A stretch of DNA of 64,000 nt from Sutterella megalosphaeroides (lineage in GTDB: Bacteria; Pseudomonadota; Gammaproteobacteria; Burkholderiales; Burkholderiaceae_F): positions 1,932,001 through 1,996,000 of the forward strand of contig NZ_AP018786.1 in the NCBI RefSeq assembly GCF_003609995.1, read 5' to 3'. The notes below the pieces were generated by a model. The model worked only from the letters and a program-made list of their open reading frames with translations, had not been told where the DNA came from and searched no databases. Positions 32,461 through 41,413 of the stretch are shown piece by piece. Positions within the stretch are counted from its first letter, which is position 1. Each line of letters starts with the position of its first letter. Both the position numbers and the translations under genes were made by a program.

Positions 32461-35067
32461 TCAGCGGTTCCGAAGGGTTCGGTCCGCCCGAAAGACGTAG
32501 TCCGCCGGGGGAAGGCCGGTGGCTTTCGCGTGTTCCACGATTCGGGACGCGAGCCACGCTTCGCCCGCCGCAACGCCTCCGTCGCCCGCTGGGGCTTTGC
32601 GCGGAAGCAGCGCCTCAAGACCCATCGCTTCGAGACCCTTTGCAACGCCCGAGGCGAGGAAGCGGTTCGCGAAGCACCCGCCCGAAAGGGCCACGTGCTT
32701 GGGGTCCATCGGCGTATCCGCACACGCCGCGCGCACTTCGCCCACCCACCGCACGAGCCCCTTCGCGAGCGCGAGATGGAAAAGGAGCGCTCCGTCTTCG
32801 TGCGACTCGCCCCGGTCGTGCCCGTCGAGCAACCGATCCATAAGCGGAAGAAGATCCAAAACACCCTGCTCCGTCACGCGTACGAGCGCGTCCAATTCCG
32901 AATCCGCGAAGGTCGCCTTCGAGCGCGCCGCAAGGCTTTCGAGCCGCATCGCGGCCGTCGCTTCGTCGTGCTGCACGGGGACCCCGGCAAGCAAGGAGGC
33001 CGCCGCATCGAACCACCGACCCGTCGAGGTCGTGCGTTTCGTGAGTCGGGGATTTCGAATCAGCTGCACGATCGCTTCCGCCATTTGGGGCGTGACGTGC
33101 CCCGCAAAGCGCCGGGCGATTTCCGTTTCGCGTCCGAGCTCCGTCAGGAGAGCCGCGCCCATGCGCCAGGGCTCCCGCGCGGCGCGGTCGCCCCCGGGAA
33201 GCGGCAGGCTCCGAAGCGTCCCGAGTCGCTCGAACCCCGTCGACCCCGCAAGGAGCAGCTCACCGCCCCAGATGGTCGTGGACTCGGCAGAGTCAACCCC
33301 TTCGAGGACCGGTCCGAGACCCACGCCGTCGAGTGCCAGCCCCAGAACGGGGATTTCGCCCGTCAAGCCCGCTTCCGCCATCACGGCCCCGACGTGGGCC
33401 GCATGGTGCGGGACGCGAATGAGCGGAAGATGCCGTTCGTCCGCGAGCACTTGCGCAAAGCGCGTCGAGAAAAAGTCGGGATGCAGGTCGCAGGCGAGCG
33501 CTTCGACTCGTGCGTCGAGAATGCTTTCGAGGTGCTCGACCGCTTCTTCAAGCGCCCGTTCGGTCGAGCGATTTTCGAGGTCCCCGATGTGCTGCGAAAG
33601 GACGATTTCGTCCCCGCGCGAAATCGCGCAGGTCGACTTCAGATAGGGCCCGAGCGCCAAGACGCACGGAAGATCGGAGACGCCCGTTTTGATCCCTTCG
33701 GGCACGAACCCGCGGGAGCGGCGAATGAAGAGGGGCTTCTCGTCCGCCACCCGCACGACCGAGTCGTCGCAGCGCAGGAGAATGTCGCGGTTGTGGATGA
33801 GAATGTAGTCCGCCATGGATCCCAAGCGCTCCACGGCTTCCTCGTTTTGCGTCACGAGAGGCTCCCCGCCCGGGTTCGCGCTCGTCATGACGAGAAGCGT
33901 ATCGACACCGGCGTCGTGCATCCACGCGGTCCCCTCGGGTTCGCCCGCGAAGGTGTGAAAGATCATCGCATGCAGCGGCGTATAGGGGAGCATCACCCCG
34001 ATGTCGGTGAGCCCCGGAGCGATGCCCTCCAACCGCGCATCGAATTCCGCGTCCGTGAGAGCATTCGCTCCGGTCGTCGTGTCGATTGCCGTATCGGTCG
34101 CCCCTTCGGCCGTACGCTTGCGGGCGAGAACGATCGGACGCGCGGGCGAGGTGAGGAGCCTCTTTTCTTCGGGTGTGAATACGACGTACTGCTCGAGCGC
34201 CTCCACGGAAGCCCCCATGACGGCGAGCGGCTTTTCGTCGCGGTGCTTGCGGGAGCGAAGGCGCGCGACGGCCTCCGCGTTTCGCGCGTCGCACGCCAAA
34301 TGAAAGCCTCCGAGGCCCTTCAAGGCGACGGTAAGTCCCGCCTTGAGCGCCCGCACGACGGCGCGCACGGGGTCGCCCGCGTCTTCGGGCACAAGTTCCG
34401 CAGGTTTCCCCGTCGGAAGGAGCAATTGAAGTTCCGGCCCGCACACCGGGCAGGCGTTGGGTTGCGCGTGAAAACGCCGATCCAACGGATCTTCGTACTC
34501 TCTGAGGCACGCGGGGCACATCGGAAACTTCGCCATCGACGTCTGCGGCCGGTCGTAAGGGAGTCGGCGCGTGATCGTAAAGCGTGGCCCGCAATGGGTG
34601 CAGTTTGTAAAGGGATAGCGGTAGCGACGGTTCGAGGACGAGAACATGTCCGCAAAGCACGCCTCGCACGTGCCCGCGTCGGCCGTAATGGAGGCCGTGA
34701 CACGGCCCCCTGCGTGGGTTTCCGAAATCGAGAAGCCTTCGAGCCCTTCGGGGAGAGCTTTCGTCATCTCGATCGAATCGATGCGGGCCAACGGGGGCTT
34801 TTCCGCAAGGAGCGTATCGGGAAAGGCGTCGAGCGCCGACGCGTCCCCTTCGAGGCGGATGCCTACGCCCGCTTCGTCGTTCCAGACGCGGCCCGCGAGA
34901 TTGAGGGCGGCCGCAATGCGGTAGACCGTCGGGCGAAAGCCCACGCCCTGTACGAGCCCCGTTACGCGAACGATGCGGGCTTCACGAGAGCCGTTTGAAG
35001 AGTCGCTTGAATTCCGAGTGTCGGGAGTGTTCTGCGGCATGGTGGTCGGGTTTTCCGAGTGCTTCAC
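32461..35067 (-). CDS. hypF: Carbamoyltransferase HypF
   Basis: HypF makes the cyanide precursor from carbamoyl phosphate and transfers it to HypE. The domains run in order: acylphosphatase (VTGLVQGVGFRPTVYRIAA), two zinc-finger motifs (CEACFADMF...NCTHCGPRF, CPACLREYEDPLDRRFHAQPNACPVCGPEL), a YrdC-like domain (ALKGLGGFHLACDARN), and a Kae1-like carbamoyltransferase domain (VPHHAAHVGAVMAE, LALDGVGLG, ALSGGCFANRFLA). I favour a GTG at 35067 with GAGGAG upstream; ATG at 35040, 9 codons further in, lacks a ribosome site. Length 868, slightly longer than usual. Confidence 0.95.
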   Translation of the reverse strand: MKHSENPTTMPQNTPDTRNSSDSSNGSREARIVRVTGLVQGVGFRPTVYRIAAALNLAGRVWNDEAGVGIRLEGDASALDAFPDTLLAEKPPLARIDSIEMTKALPEGLEGFSISETHAGGRVTASITADAGTCEACFADMFSSSNRRYRYPFTNCTHCGPRFTITRRLPYDRPQTSMAKFPMCPACLREYEDPLDRRFHAQPNACPVCGPELQLLLPTGKPAELVPEDAGDPVRAVVRALKAGLTVALKGLGGFHLACDARNAEAVARLRSRKHRDEKPLAVMGASVEALEQYVVFTPEEKRLLTSPARPIVLARKRTAEGATDTAIDTTTGANALTDAEFDARLEGIAPGLTDIGVMLPYTPLHAMIFHTFAGEPEGTAWMHDAGVDTLLVMTSANPGGEPLVTQNEEAVERLGSMADYILIHNRDILLRCDDSVVRVADEKPLFIRRSRGFVPEGIKTGVSDLPCVLALGPYLKSTCAISRGDEIVLSQHIGDLENRSTERALEEAVEHLESILDARVEALACDLHPDFFSTRFAQVLADERHLPLIRVPHHAAHVGAVMAEAGLTGEIPVLGLALDGVGLGPVLEGVDSAESTTIWGGELLLAGSTGFERLGTLRSLPLPGGDRAAREPWRMGAALLTELGRETEIARRFAGHVTPQMAEAIVQLIRNPRLTKRTTSTGRWFDAAASLLAGVPVQHDEATAAMRLESLAARSKATFADSELDALVRVTEQGVLDLLPLMDRLLDGHDRGESHEDGALLFHLALAKGLVRWVGEVRAACADTPMDPKHVALSGGCFANRFLASGVAKGLEAMGLEALLPRKAPAGDGGVAAGEAWLASRIVEHAKATGLPPADYVFRADRTLRNR

Positions 35068-35281
35068 GGCGACGGTCTCCTCGGGGATCGAAGGACGCTG
35101 CGCTCTTTGAATTCGTTGAAGCGAGCGCCTCCGGTGAGTTGCGGGCCCCGAATGCGGGTTTTGCAGGGATTCGGGGCACACTTCGAAAAATCCTCCGAGG
35201 CCTTCGGAAACGCGTGAGAACGACTCAAGCTGGAGGCTCGGAGGATCGGCTGTATCAGTGAGACGGGTTGTACGTGCAATC

Positions 35282-36112
35282 TCAGAGGGACGCCACCACA
35301 AGCTCCGCCTTCACCCAGGCGAGCCATTTGTCAAGTCCTTCGCCCGTCGTCGCGCTCACGACGAGGATCTTGATCCTCGGGTTGACGCGGCGGGCATATT
35401 CCTTCGCCTTTTCAAGGTCGAACTTCACGTAGGGGAGAAGGTCCGACTTGTTGATGATCATGAGGTCCGAGGCGTGGAACATGTCGGGGTACTTGAGGGG
35501 CTTGTCCTCCCCTTCCGTCACCGAGAGGATCGCCACCTTGTGGGCCTCGCCGAGGTCGAATTCCGCAGGGCAGACGAGATTCCCGACGTTTTCGATGAAA
35601 AGGACCGAGCGGTCTTCGAGCGTCATCGCGCCCAAGGCCCCTTCCACCATCGCGGCGTCGAGGTGGCAGCCCTTCCCCGTATTGATTTGGAGCGCCGGGG
35701 CCCCCGTCGCGCGAATGCGGTCGGCGTCGTTCGAGGTTTCCTGGTCGCCTTCGATGACGGCGGCGGGAAGGTCGCCCGAGAGCGCCTTGAGCGTCGCCGT
35801 GAGGAGTTCCGTTTTGCCCGAGCCGGGCGAGGAAACGAGGTTCAGCGCGAGAATCCCGCGGCGCGCGAAGTACGCCCGGTTGCGCGCGGCCACTTCGTTG
35901 TTGCGCCCCAAGACGTCTTCTTCGATCGCAAGCATCCGCCCCGTCTTTCCGCCGTGATCGTGGTCGTGATGATGGTCGTGATCGTGGTGGTGATGCCCGT
36001 GATCGTGCGCATGATCGTGCGCATGGTCGTGCACGTGCATCGTCACGTTGCCGTTTTCGTCCGTATGGGTGTGCAGGTGGCCGCTCGTGCCGCAGCCGCA
36101 GGTCGTACACAT
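35282..36112 (-). CDS. hypB: Hydrogenase nickel-insertion GTPase HypB
   Basis: A 276-residue GTPase. The N-terminus is MCTTCGCG, the high-affinity nickel site, followed by a very His/Asp-rich stretch (residues ~12-54, ~20 histidines) for nickel storage. The GTPase core has [11 protein letters not shown] (P-loop), [30 protein letters not shown] (metal site and G3) and [10 protein letters not shown] (G4). GAAGGAGG precedes the ATG. It lies ~190 bases after hypA and ~215 bases before hypF, unusually loose spacing for a hyp operon. Confidence 0.96.
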   Translation of the reverse strand: MCTTCGCGTSGHLHTHTDENGNVTMHVHDHAHDHAHDHGHHHHDHDHHHDHDHGGKTGRMLAIEEDVLGRNNEVAARNRAYFARRGILALNLVSSPGSGKTELLTATLKALSGDLPAAVIEGDQETSNDADRIRATGAPALQINTGKGCHLDAAMVEGALGAMTLEDRSVLFIENVGNLVCPAEFDLGEAHKVAILSVTEGEDKPLKYPDMFHASDLMIINKSDLLPYVKFDLEKAKEYARRVNPRIKILVVSATTGEGLDKWLAWVKAELVVASL

Positions 36113-36301
36113 AGTGAATTTCCTCCTTCGCAAAGTCCGCCGCCGTCTTCGTGGAAGTGTGAAAGCGGAGAGCGTCTGTCTGTTCGGGCCGGGTGTGTCG
36201 CTTTCGGTCGCTTCGGGAAGCGGAAAACCTTCGGGGGCTCGCCCGGCCGTGTGTTTGAATCGTTGGATCGGATGGGATCGGGAATGTTTGTGCGTCGGCT
36301 C

Positions 36302-36709
36302 TCAGGGGAGGCCGTCGGCGCTCTCGGACTTGCCGTCGGGCTCTGCGGGTTCGTTCGCCTCCTCGTCGAGCGCCTCGACGATCCCCGTCACCTTGAGTTC
36401 GTCCCCGCCCGTGGCGGTCATTTGATACCCCCCGCACTTGGGGCAGGGGTCGCCGTAGCGGTGTAGGGGAACCGTTTCCGCGCAGGTGTGGCACCAGGCG
36501 GCGCCCGGTACGGGTGTCAAGACCAGTTCGGCCGCATCCGCGGGTCCTCCTTTGCGCACGCTTTCCCACGCAAAGAAAAGCGCCGCGGGGTCGACCGCGG
36601 CGAGTTCCCCGACCGCGGCTTCGACGCGCTTGACGCGTCGGACGTTGTTCGCGCGGGCCGTACGTTCGACGATGTCGATGATCCCTTCGGCGATGGAGAG
36701 TTCGTGCAT
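36302..36709 (-). CDS. hypA: Hydrogenase nickel-insertion protein HypA
   Basis: The protein starts MHELSIAEGIIDIV, the nickel site (Met1-His2-Glu3). The zinc site is CHTCAETVPLHRYGDPCPKCGG. It delivers nickel with HypB. At 135 residues it exceeds the usual ~115 by an acidic C-terminal tail (EEANEPAEPDGKSESADG). GAGGAAG precedes the ATG. It follows the hupK-like gene by 73 bases. Confidence 0.95.
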   Translation of the reverse strand: MHELSIAEGIIDIVERTARANNVRRVKRVEAAVGELAAVDPAALFFAWESVRKGGPADAAELVLTPVPGAAWCHTCAETVPLHRYGDPCPKCGGYQMTATGGDELKVTGIVEALDEEANEPAEPDGKSESADGLP

Positions 36710-36782
36710 GAAGCGGCTTCCTCGTATGGATTGGCTGCGTCCCGCGCGAAGCTCCCGACTCGGTCGACCGCTCCGAGGATCC

Positions 36783-38069
36783 TCACGCGTGACGGTGAAA
36801 GTCGAGCGGCACGCACGCGTCGAGTCCGAAGAGCGCGAGCCGCAGAAGCGATTCGAACTCCTCGAAGTCGACGGGCTTTTCCTCGGTCGCGTCCGCATTG
36901 AAGTCGCGCGCGAGGAGCGTGGCCGCCTGTTGGCCCGGACCGTCGGGCGAAAACTGCCATTCGGTGGGCGAAGTGATCCGAAGACGCACCGCCTCCCCCG
37001 CGTCGTTCACCGACACGGCATGCGCGAGCAGTCCTCGGGCCGTCTCCGTCAAGCATAGGGCCTCGCCCGCACGAAAACCATAGGTCGAAAGAGGGGTTTC
37101 CCATCGGCCGTTGGGGGACATTCCCGAGGAGGTATCCGAGTCGCCCAGGGACGCCCGAAGCGCCTCAAGCATCGCGGCGATGTCCGTCAAGCGCGCGGCC
37201 AAAAGGCTCACCGCGCAAACTCCGCGCAGAGCGACGAGCCCCGCGACCAACGGTTCCCTCAAGCGCCGCACGATCGCCCCCGTCAAGCGGGTTGCTCCCT
37301 TCCAGACGGGCGCGAGGTCGAACCCCGGCTCGTGCATCATGCGGTAGAGCAACTCCTCGGCAAAAGCGGGGCCCGCATTGTGACCGGGCAATAAAGGCGC
37401 GCTCACACGCCCGAAATTCGCGGGTCGCATGAGAAACCCCCGCGCCAAGCGCGCGGCGGGGAGCTTGTCGTTCCACTGCGCGGCCCACGCTTCCATCGCC
37501 TCAATGCTCGTCGTGTCGCTCAACCACGCTTCGGGGACCATCCCGAAAAGCATCGTTGCGGCGGCCTCTCGGGCGTCGTCGAAGAGCGCCCGCACGGTGT
37601 CGGTCGCAGCCATCCGGTGCGGCGTGTCGATCGCCTCGGGGTGCAAGGGGTCCATGGCCGCCATATGCTGAAGGACGGTCGCGACCTCCGCACGCAACCG
37701 CCCGATCGAACGAAGCATCGCCGCATCGGGCCGCAAGCCGGAGAGCGCCCCCGCGTCCATCACGAGGACGCGCAGATTTTCGACGACCGCCTCCAAAAGT
37801 ACGGCGCGCTCGGGCAAAGCGCCCGTTCTCGCACGACGCTCCGCGTCGCACAAACCCACGGCGCGCGCTCGGGCCGCATCGAAGGACGCCAGGTGCGCGC
37901 AGGGGCAAAGCCCGTAAAGAAGCGGAATGAGGCGCCTTGCTTTCGCGCGCTTTTCGGGAGACGCGAGCATGCGGGCGATACCGTTCGTGCGGGCGTTCAA
38001 AACGACAACACCCGCGCGGCCGCCCGGTTTGGGGCTCAGGTCGATGTGAACGGTACCGCTCTCAATCAT
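36783..38069 (-). CDS. hupK: HupK-like hydrogenase maturation protein (large-subunit-like)
   Basis: The 428-residue protein looks like a degenerate [NiFe] large subunit. Its N-terminal ligand region is LYGLCPCAHLASFDAARA in place of RICGVCxxxH, and its C-terminus is LFGLDACVPLDFHRHA in place of DPCxxCxxH with no cleavable tail. HupK/HoxV proteins are scaffold-like paralogues in uptake-hydrogenase clusters of proteobacteria, thought to help assemble the Fe(CN)2CO unit. The gene overlaps hybE by 8 bases and precedes hypA. Identity is by motif and context, without alignment. Confidence 0.75.
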   Translation of the reverse strand: MIESGTVHIDLSPKPGGRAGVVVLNARTNGIARMLASPEKRAKARRLIPLLYGLCPCAHLASFDAARARAVGLCDAERRARTGALPERAVLLEAVVENLRVLVMDAGALSGLRPDAAMLRSIGRLRAEVATVLQHMAAMDPLHPEAIDTPHRMAATDTVRALFDDAREAAATMLFGMVPEAWLSDTTSIEAMEAWAAQWNDKLPAARLARGFLMRPANFGRVSAPLLPGHNAGPAFAEELLYRMMHEPGFDLAPVWKGATRLTGAIVRRLREPLVAGLVALRGVCAVSLLAARLTDIAAMLEALRASLGDSDTSSGMSPNGRWETPLSTYGFRAGEALCLTETARGLLAHAVSVNDAGEAVRLRITSPTEWQFSPDGPGQQAATLLARDFNADATEEKPVDFEEFESLLRLALFGLDACVPLDFHRHA

Positions 38070-38796
38070 CCGACTGCGCTCCCGGGGTTCTTTCGACGGC
38101 CCCCGTCGAAGGTTCGTTCTGCTGCGTTTTCTTTCCGCCGAAGGGGGCGAAGAGCTTCCGGCGCGAAACGGACGTCTTTCCGGCGCGCTCGATCCGATCG
38201 AAGAAGGGTTCGCGCTCTTCGGGCTTCTCGGGCTCGAGCGCCTTGGGCGTGAGGACCGGCGTCTCTTCGATGTTCTTCGGGGGCGCGATGCGAATCGGAA
38301 TCACGCGGTGGAGTTTCCCGTCCGCGTTCGGAGCGATGAGCGGCGTTGCGTCTTCGTCGTCTTCCGGGATGCGGTCGGCGGTGAGCATCATGTCGAGCGC
38401 CATCTGCGCGATCAGGTCTGCGGTCTCCCCGTCCCCGACGTCGTTGACGGGACTCTTCAAACTCAGCATCCCGTAGGCGCCGAGCGCCTCGTCTTCCACC
38501 GTCGTGAAAGTAAAATCCCCTGCGGGCAATTCCACGACGAAGGTCGAGCCCGCGCGACGGGTCTCGGGCCAGGTCTCGCGACAGCCGCAGGCAAAGACGC
38601 AGAAAATCGCCCAAGGCGTCGTCATCGCGCCGATCCAGTCGTTCCCCCAGCGGCGAAAACCGTGCGCGCGCACGGCGACTTTCGGGTTGAGTACGGGCAA
38701 CCCCTTCATGCGGGTTTCGGCCGCATGCCGAAACCCCGCCTCGAAAAAGGACGAGGGGTTGAGGCTGTGAACGCGAAGCTGACGAACGTCGGACAT
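38062..38796 (-). CDS. hybE: HybE/HupJ-type hydrogenase assembly chaperone with C-terminal extension
   Basis: The first ~165 residues fit the HybE chaperone family, which guards the large/small subunit Tat substrates: NPKVAVRAHGFRRWGNDWIGAMTTPWAIFCVF, FVVELPAGDFTFTTVEDEALGAYGMLSLKSPV, TADLIAQMALDMM. The remaining ~80 residues are a charged, probably disordered tail (EPEKPEEREPFFDRIERAGK, SRRKLFAPFGGKK). AGGGGAAT precedes the ATG. It is the first gene of the maturation operon; a TATACT (minus, 38913-38918) upstream may be its -10. Confidence 0.82.
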   Translation of the reverse strand: MSDVRQLRVHSLNPSSFFEAGFRHAAETRMKGLPVLNPKVAVRAHGFRRWGNDWIGAMTTPWAIFCVFACGCRETWPETRRAGSTFVVELPAGDFTFTTVEDEALGAYGMLSLKSPVNDVGDGETADLIAQMALDMMLTADRIPEDDEDATPLIAPNADGKLHRVIPIRIAPPKNIEETPVLTPKALEPEKPEEREPFFDRIERAGKTSVSRRKLFAPFGGKKTQQNEPSTGAVERTPGAQSDD

Positions 38797-39211
38797 GGAT
38801 ATTCCCCTCGAAGCGGCGGTGAAAAACAGAAAAGGACGCTCGAAAAACGCCCCGAACTCCGAACCCTCGGAGGTACACGGAACCCGACGGCTCCGTGCGA
38901 CGTGCTCTTCGGAGTATAAAAAGCGTGGGACCGCTCGGGTATCGGTCGTTGGTGGAGTCGGGCTACGCCGAAGGGCGGAGGTGCGGGGAGAAAAAGGCGC
39001 TTCAACCGAACCGGAAGCGAGTGCTCGCTCTCAACATCACCCCCGACAGGTCGTGCGTTTTTGCGGCATCATGTACCTCACGCGTGCGGAAACGCCGCTC
39101 GGGGCGCGAGCCCCCCTCTTTCCCGCACGACGCCCGTTTCACATTTTCAACCGAGACAGAACAAAGGAGGAGCGCTCCCGAAGCCGCCCGCGCGCCTCGG
39201 GGGCCCAACCC
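38797..39211. other. Divergent intergenic region between hybE and the alkyltransferase gene
   Basis: No gene. It should hold the promoter of the maturation operon (TATACT on the minus strand at 38913-38918, no good -35) and of the alkyltransferase gene. AAAGGAGGAGCGC at ~39162-39175 looks like a ribosome site but no start codon follows at useful spacing. Confidence 0.5.
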
Positions 39212-39715
39212 ATGACGGTCATTCGCTACGCGTACTTCACCCATCGCACCGGCCCCCGAGGCACCTGGGAAGCGGCCGTACGTCGCACGGGCGACGACGA
39301 AGCGCTCGTCGGCCTCGGGCTTTTGCCCCCGGGGGTCGACCCCATGAACGAGGACTCGCCCTCGCCCCTCACGGAAAAGCTCTTCAAGGAGCTCGCCGAA
39401 TACCTCGATGGGCACCGTACCGAATTCGACATTCCGCTTGCCCCCGAAGGGACGGAATTTCGCCGTGCCGTCTGGGACGTGCTCCGTCGCATTCCCTACG
39501 GCGAAACGCGCTCCTACAAAGAGGTGGCGCTTGCGCTCGGCGACCCGAATGCGGCGCGCGCCGTGGGCGGCGCCTGCAACCGCAACCCCATTCTGGTGCT
39601 TGTTCCCTGCCACCGCGTGATCGGTGCTTCGGGCGACCTCACGGGCTTTGCGTTGGGGCTTGACGTGAAGACGTCGCTTCTGGAGCTTGAAGCGGCGCAC
39701 CGACCCGAGCCCTGA
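39212..39715 (+). CDS. ogt: Methylated-DNA--[protein]-cysteine S-methyltransferase
   Basis: This suicide enzyme removes O6-alkyl groups from guanine. The 167-residue protein has the acceptor cysteine in VLVPCHRVIG (C133). Around it lie the DNA-binding helix-turn-helix TEFRRAVWDVLRRIPYGETRSYKEVALALGDPNAARAVGGA and the Asn hinge CNRNPI. No Ada-type N-terminal regulatory domain is present, so it is an Ogt-type enzyme. The 139-codon upstream frame extension has no family character. The nearest AAAGGAGG is ~40 bases upstream, too far to decide the start. Confidence 0.92.
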   Translation: MTVIRYAYFTHRTGPRGTWEAAVRRTGDDEALVGLGLLPPGVDPMNEDSPSPLTEKLFKELAEYLDGHRTEFDIPLAPEGTEFRRAVWDVLRRIPYGETRSYKEVALALGDPNAARAVGGACNRNPILVLVPCHRVIGASGDLTGFALGLDVKTSLLELEAAHRPEP

Positions 39716-39825
39716 GTGCAAAAGAGAGCGGCCGAGCGCCCCCTGAGAAACACCGATCGCGCGGCAGGCCTTCGAGCGGTAAGCTTCGAAAATCGCGCTT
39801 TGCGCAACACTTTGGGAATATCGCC

Positions 39826-41079
39826 ATGACCTCCTCCACCCGCCCGCCCGTTCTCGAGCGTTTCCTTCGCTACGCCGTTCTCGACACCGAGTCGGACCGC
39901 GACAGCACCACCGCCCCGTCCTCAGAAAAGCAGCTTCGCTTGGCGGAGCTGCTCGTCGAAGAACTCCTCGCGCTCGGCGTCGAAGACGCCCGCATCGGGA
40001 AGGGCGGCGTCGTCTACGGGAGCCTTCCCGCGACCCCGGGGTGCGAAGCGACACCCGCGATCGGTTTCATCGCCCACATGGATACGTCGCCCGACGCCCC
40101 GGGCGCCAACGTCTCCCCGCAAATCGTCCGCTACGAAGGGGGCGACGTTCTTTTGAACGAAGCGCAAGGCATTGTGTTCGAAGCGGAACGCTTCCCCGAA
40201 ATCCGCAAGTACGCGGGCGAAGACGTGGTCTTCACCGATGGCACGACCCTTCTCGGCGCGGACGACAAGGCAGGGATCGCCGCGATCGTCGAAATGGTCG
40301 CGCGCCTGCAGGCCGACCCCTCGATTCCGCACGCGAAGATTTGCGTGGGCTTCACGCCCGACGAAGAGGTCGCCCGCGGGACGGAGAATTTTGATATTGA
40401 GATGTTCGGCGCCCGCTATGCTTACACGTTCGACGGAGGCGAGGTCGGGGGACTCGAATACGAAAACTTCAACGGCGGCACCGCGTGGGTGACGTCGACG
40501 GGCGTGGGCGTCCATCCGGGGAGCGCCAAGGGGAAGATGGTGAATTCCCTGCGGTTCCTTGCGAAATACATCGATCGATTGCCTCCTGAAATGAGTCCCG
40601 AATGCACGAGCGGGCACGAAGGCTTCGTGCATCCCAATCACGTCGAAGGGTCGGTCGTTTCGAGCACCGTGCGCATTCTCATTCGCGACCACGACCGGGC
40701 GCTTTACGAAGCGAAGAAAGCGCTCCTCGTTCGGATTGCCGACGAAATCAACGCCGAATTCCCGCAAGCCAAGCTCGACGTTCGGATCAAGGACTCGTAC
40801 GAAAACATGCTCGCCTACATCGAACGCACCCCGAAGGTGCTCGACGTCGTGCGCGAAGCCTACCGCCGTGCGGGGCTCGAACCCGTCGAAGAGCCGATTC
40901 GCGGCGGCACGGACGGCGCCCGCCTTTCGGCGCGGGGCCTCCCCACGCCGAACGTCTTTACGGGCGGTCTCAATTTCCACGGGGTCTACGAGTGCCTCCC
41001 CGTCAAGTCCCTCGAAAAGGCGTGCGACGTCGCGCTCGAACTCGCGCGACTCTCGGCCGAGGTGACGTCGCTCGAGTGA
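39826..41079 (+). CDS. pepT: Peptidase T (tripeptide aminopeptidase)
   Basis: A cytoplasmic di-zinc M20 peptidase that removes the N-terminal residue of tripeptides. Metal-binding motifs are GFIAHMDTSPD, DGTTLLGADDKAGIAAI, GFTPDEEVARGTENFD, FDGGEVGGLEYENFNG and GTDGARLSARGLPTPNVFTGGLNFHG. At 417 residues it has the usual length and is full-length. It starts 110 bases after the alkyltransferase gene, with only a weak ribosome site (GGGAA). Confidence 0.96.
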   Translation: MTSSTRPPVLERFLRYAVLDTESDRDSTTAPSSEKQLRLAELLVEELLALGVEDARIGKGGVVYGSLPATPGCEATPAIGFIAHMDTSPDAPGANVSPQIVRYEGGDVLLNEAQGIVFEAERFPEIRKYAGEDVVFTDGTTLLGADDKAGIAAIVEMVARLQADPSIPHAKICVGFTPDEEVARGTENFDIEMFGARYAYTFDGGEVGGLEYENFNGGTAWVTSTGVGVHPGSAKGKMVNSLRFLAKYIDRLPPEMSPECTSGHEGFVHPNHVEGSVVSSTVRILIRDHDRALYEAKKALLVRIADEINAEFPQAKLDVRIKDSYENMLAYIERTPKVLDVVREAYRRAGLEPVEEPIRGGTDGARLSARGLPTPNVFTGGLNFHGVYECLPVKSLEKACDVALELARLSAEVTSLE

Positions 41080-41413
41080 ACGCTTGATTGAACGGAACAC
41101 CCGAGAAGACCGCGATCCGAGTTCGAACCGACCCGAACACGAACGGACGCAAACGCGGCATTGAGAGAGGAACACTGGCCCCGAACGCAGCAGCTGCCGC
41201 GTTCGGGGATTTTTTTCGCCCGGCGGGAGCGCCCGAAAGTTCTCGATCGCGCGTCAAGCGTTCCCAAGCGCCCTCGATCACCCTCAATGGCCCGAAGCCC
41301 GCCCCCGTTGAATCCATGCCCGTTAGAATCCAAGAAGTTTTTCCCGATGCTTTCCGAGAAAGCAGCGGGAAATCCCGCCCGATTCTCAATCCCCAACGAC
41401 GGACCAGATCGAC
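41080..41413. other. Gene-free stretch between pepT and the helicase-nuclease gene
   Basis: It holds the pepT terminator (41179-41216) and, beyond it, a likely promoter for the helicase gene with a -10-like TTAGAAT around 41322-41328. Nothing else was seen. Confidence 0.5.
41179..41216 (+). terminator. Terminator of pepT
   Basis: CCCCGAACGC pairs with GCGTTCGGGG, with an inner GC/GC pairing around AGCT, followed by ATTTTTTT. Confidence 0.92.

Noticed and set aside
35940-36060. Repeat-rich GTGATCGTG tract as a CRISPR or minisatellite
   Set aside because: It is the coding sequence of the His-rich nickel-storage region of hypB.
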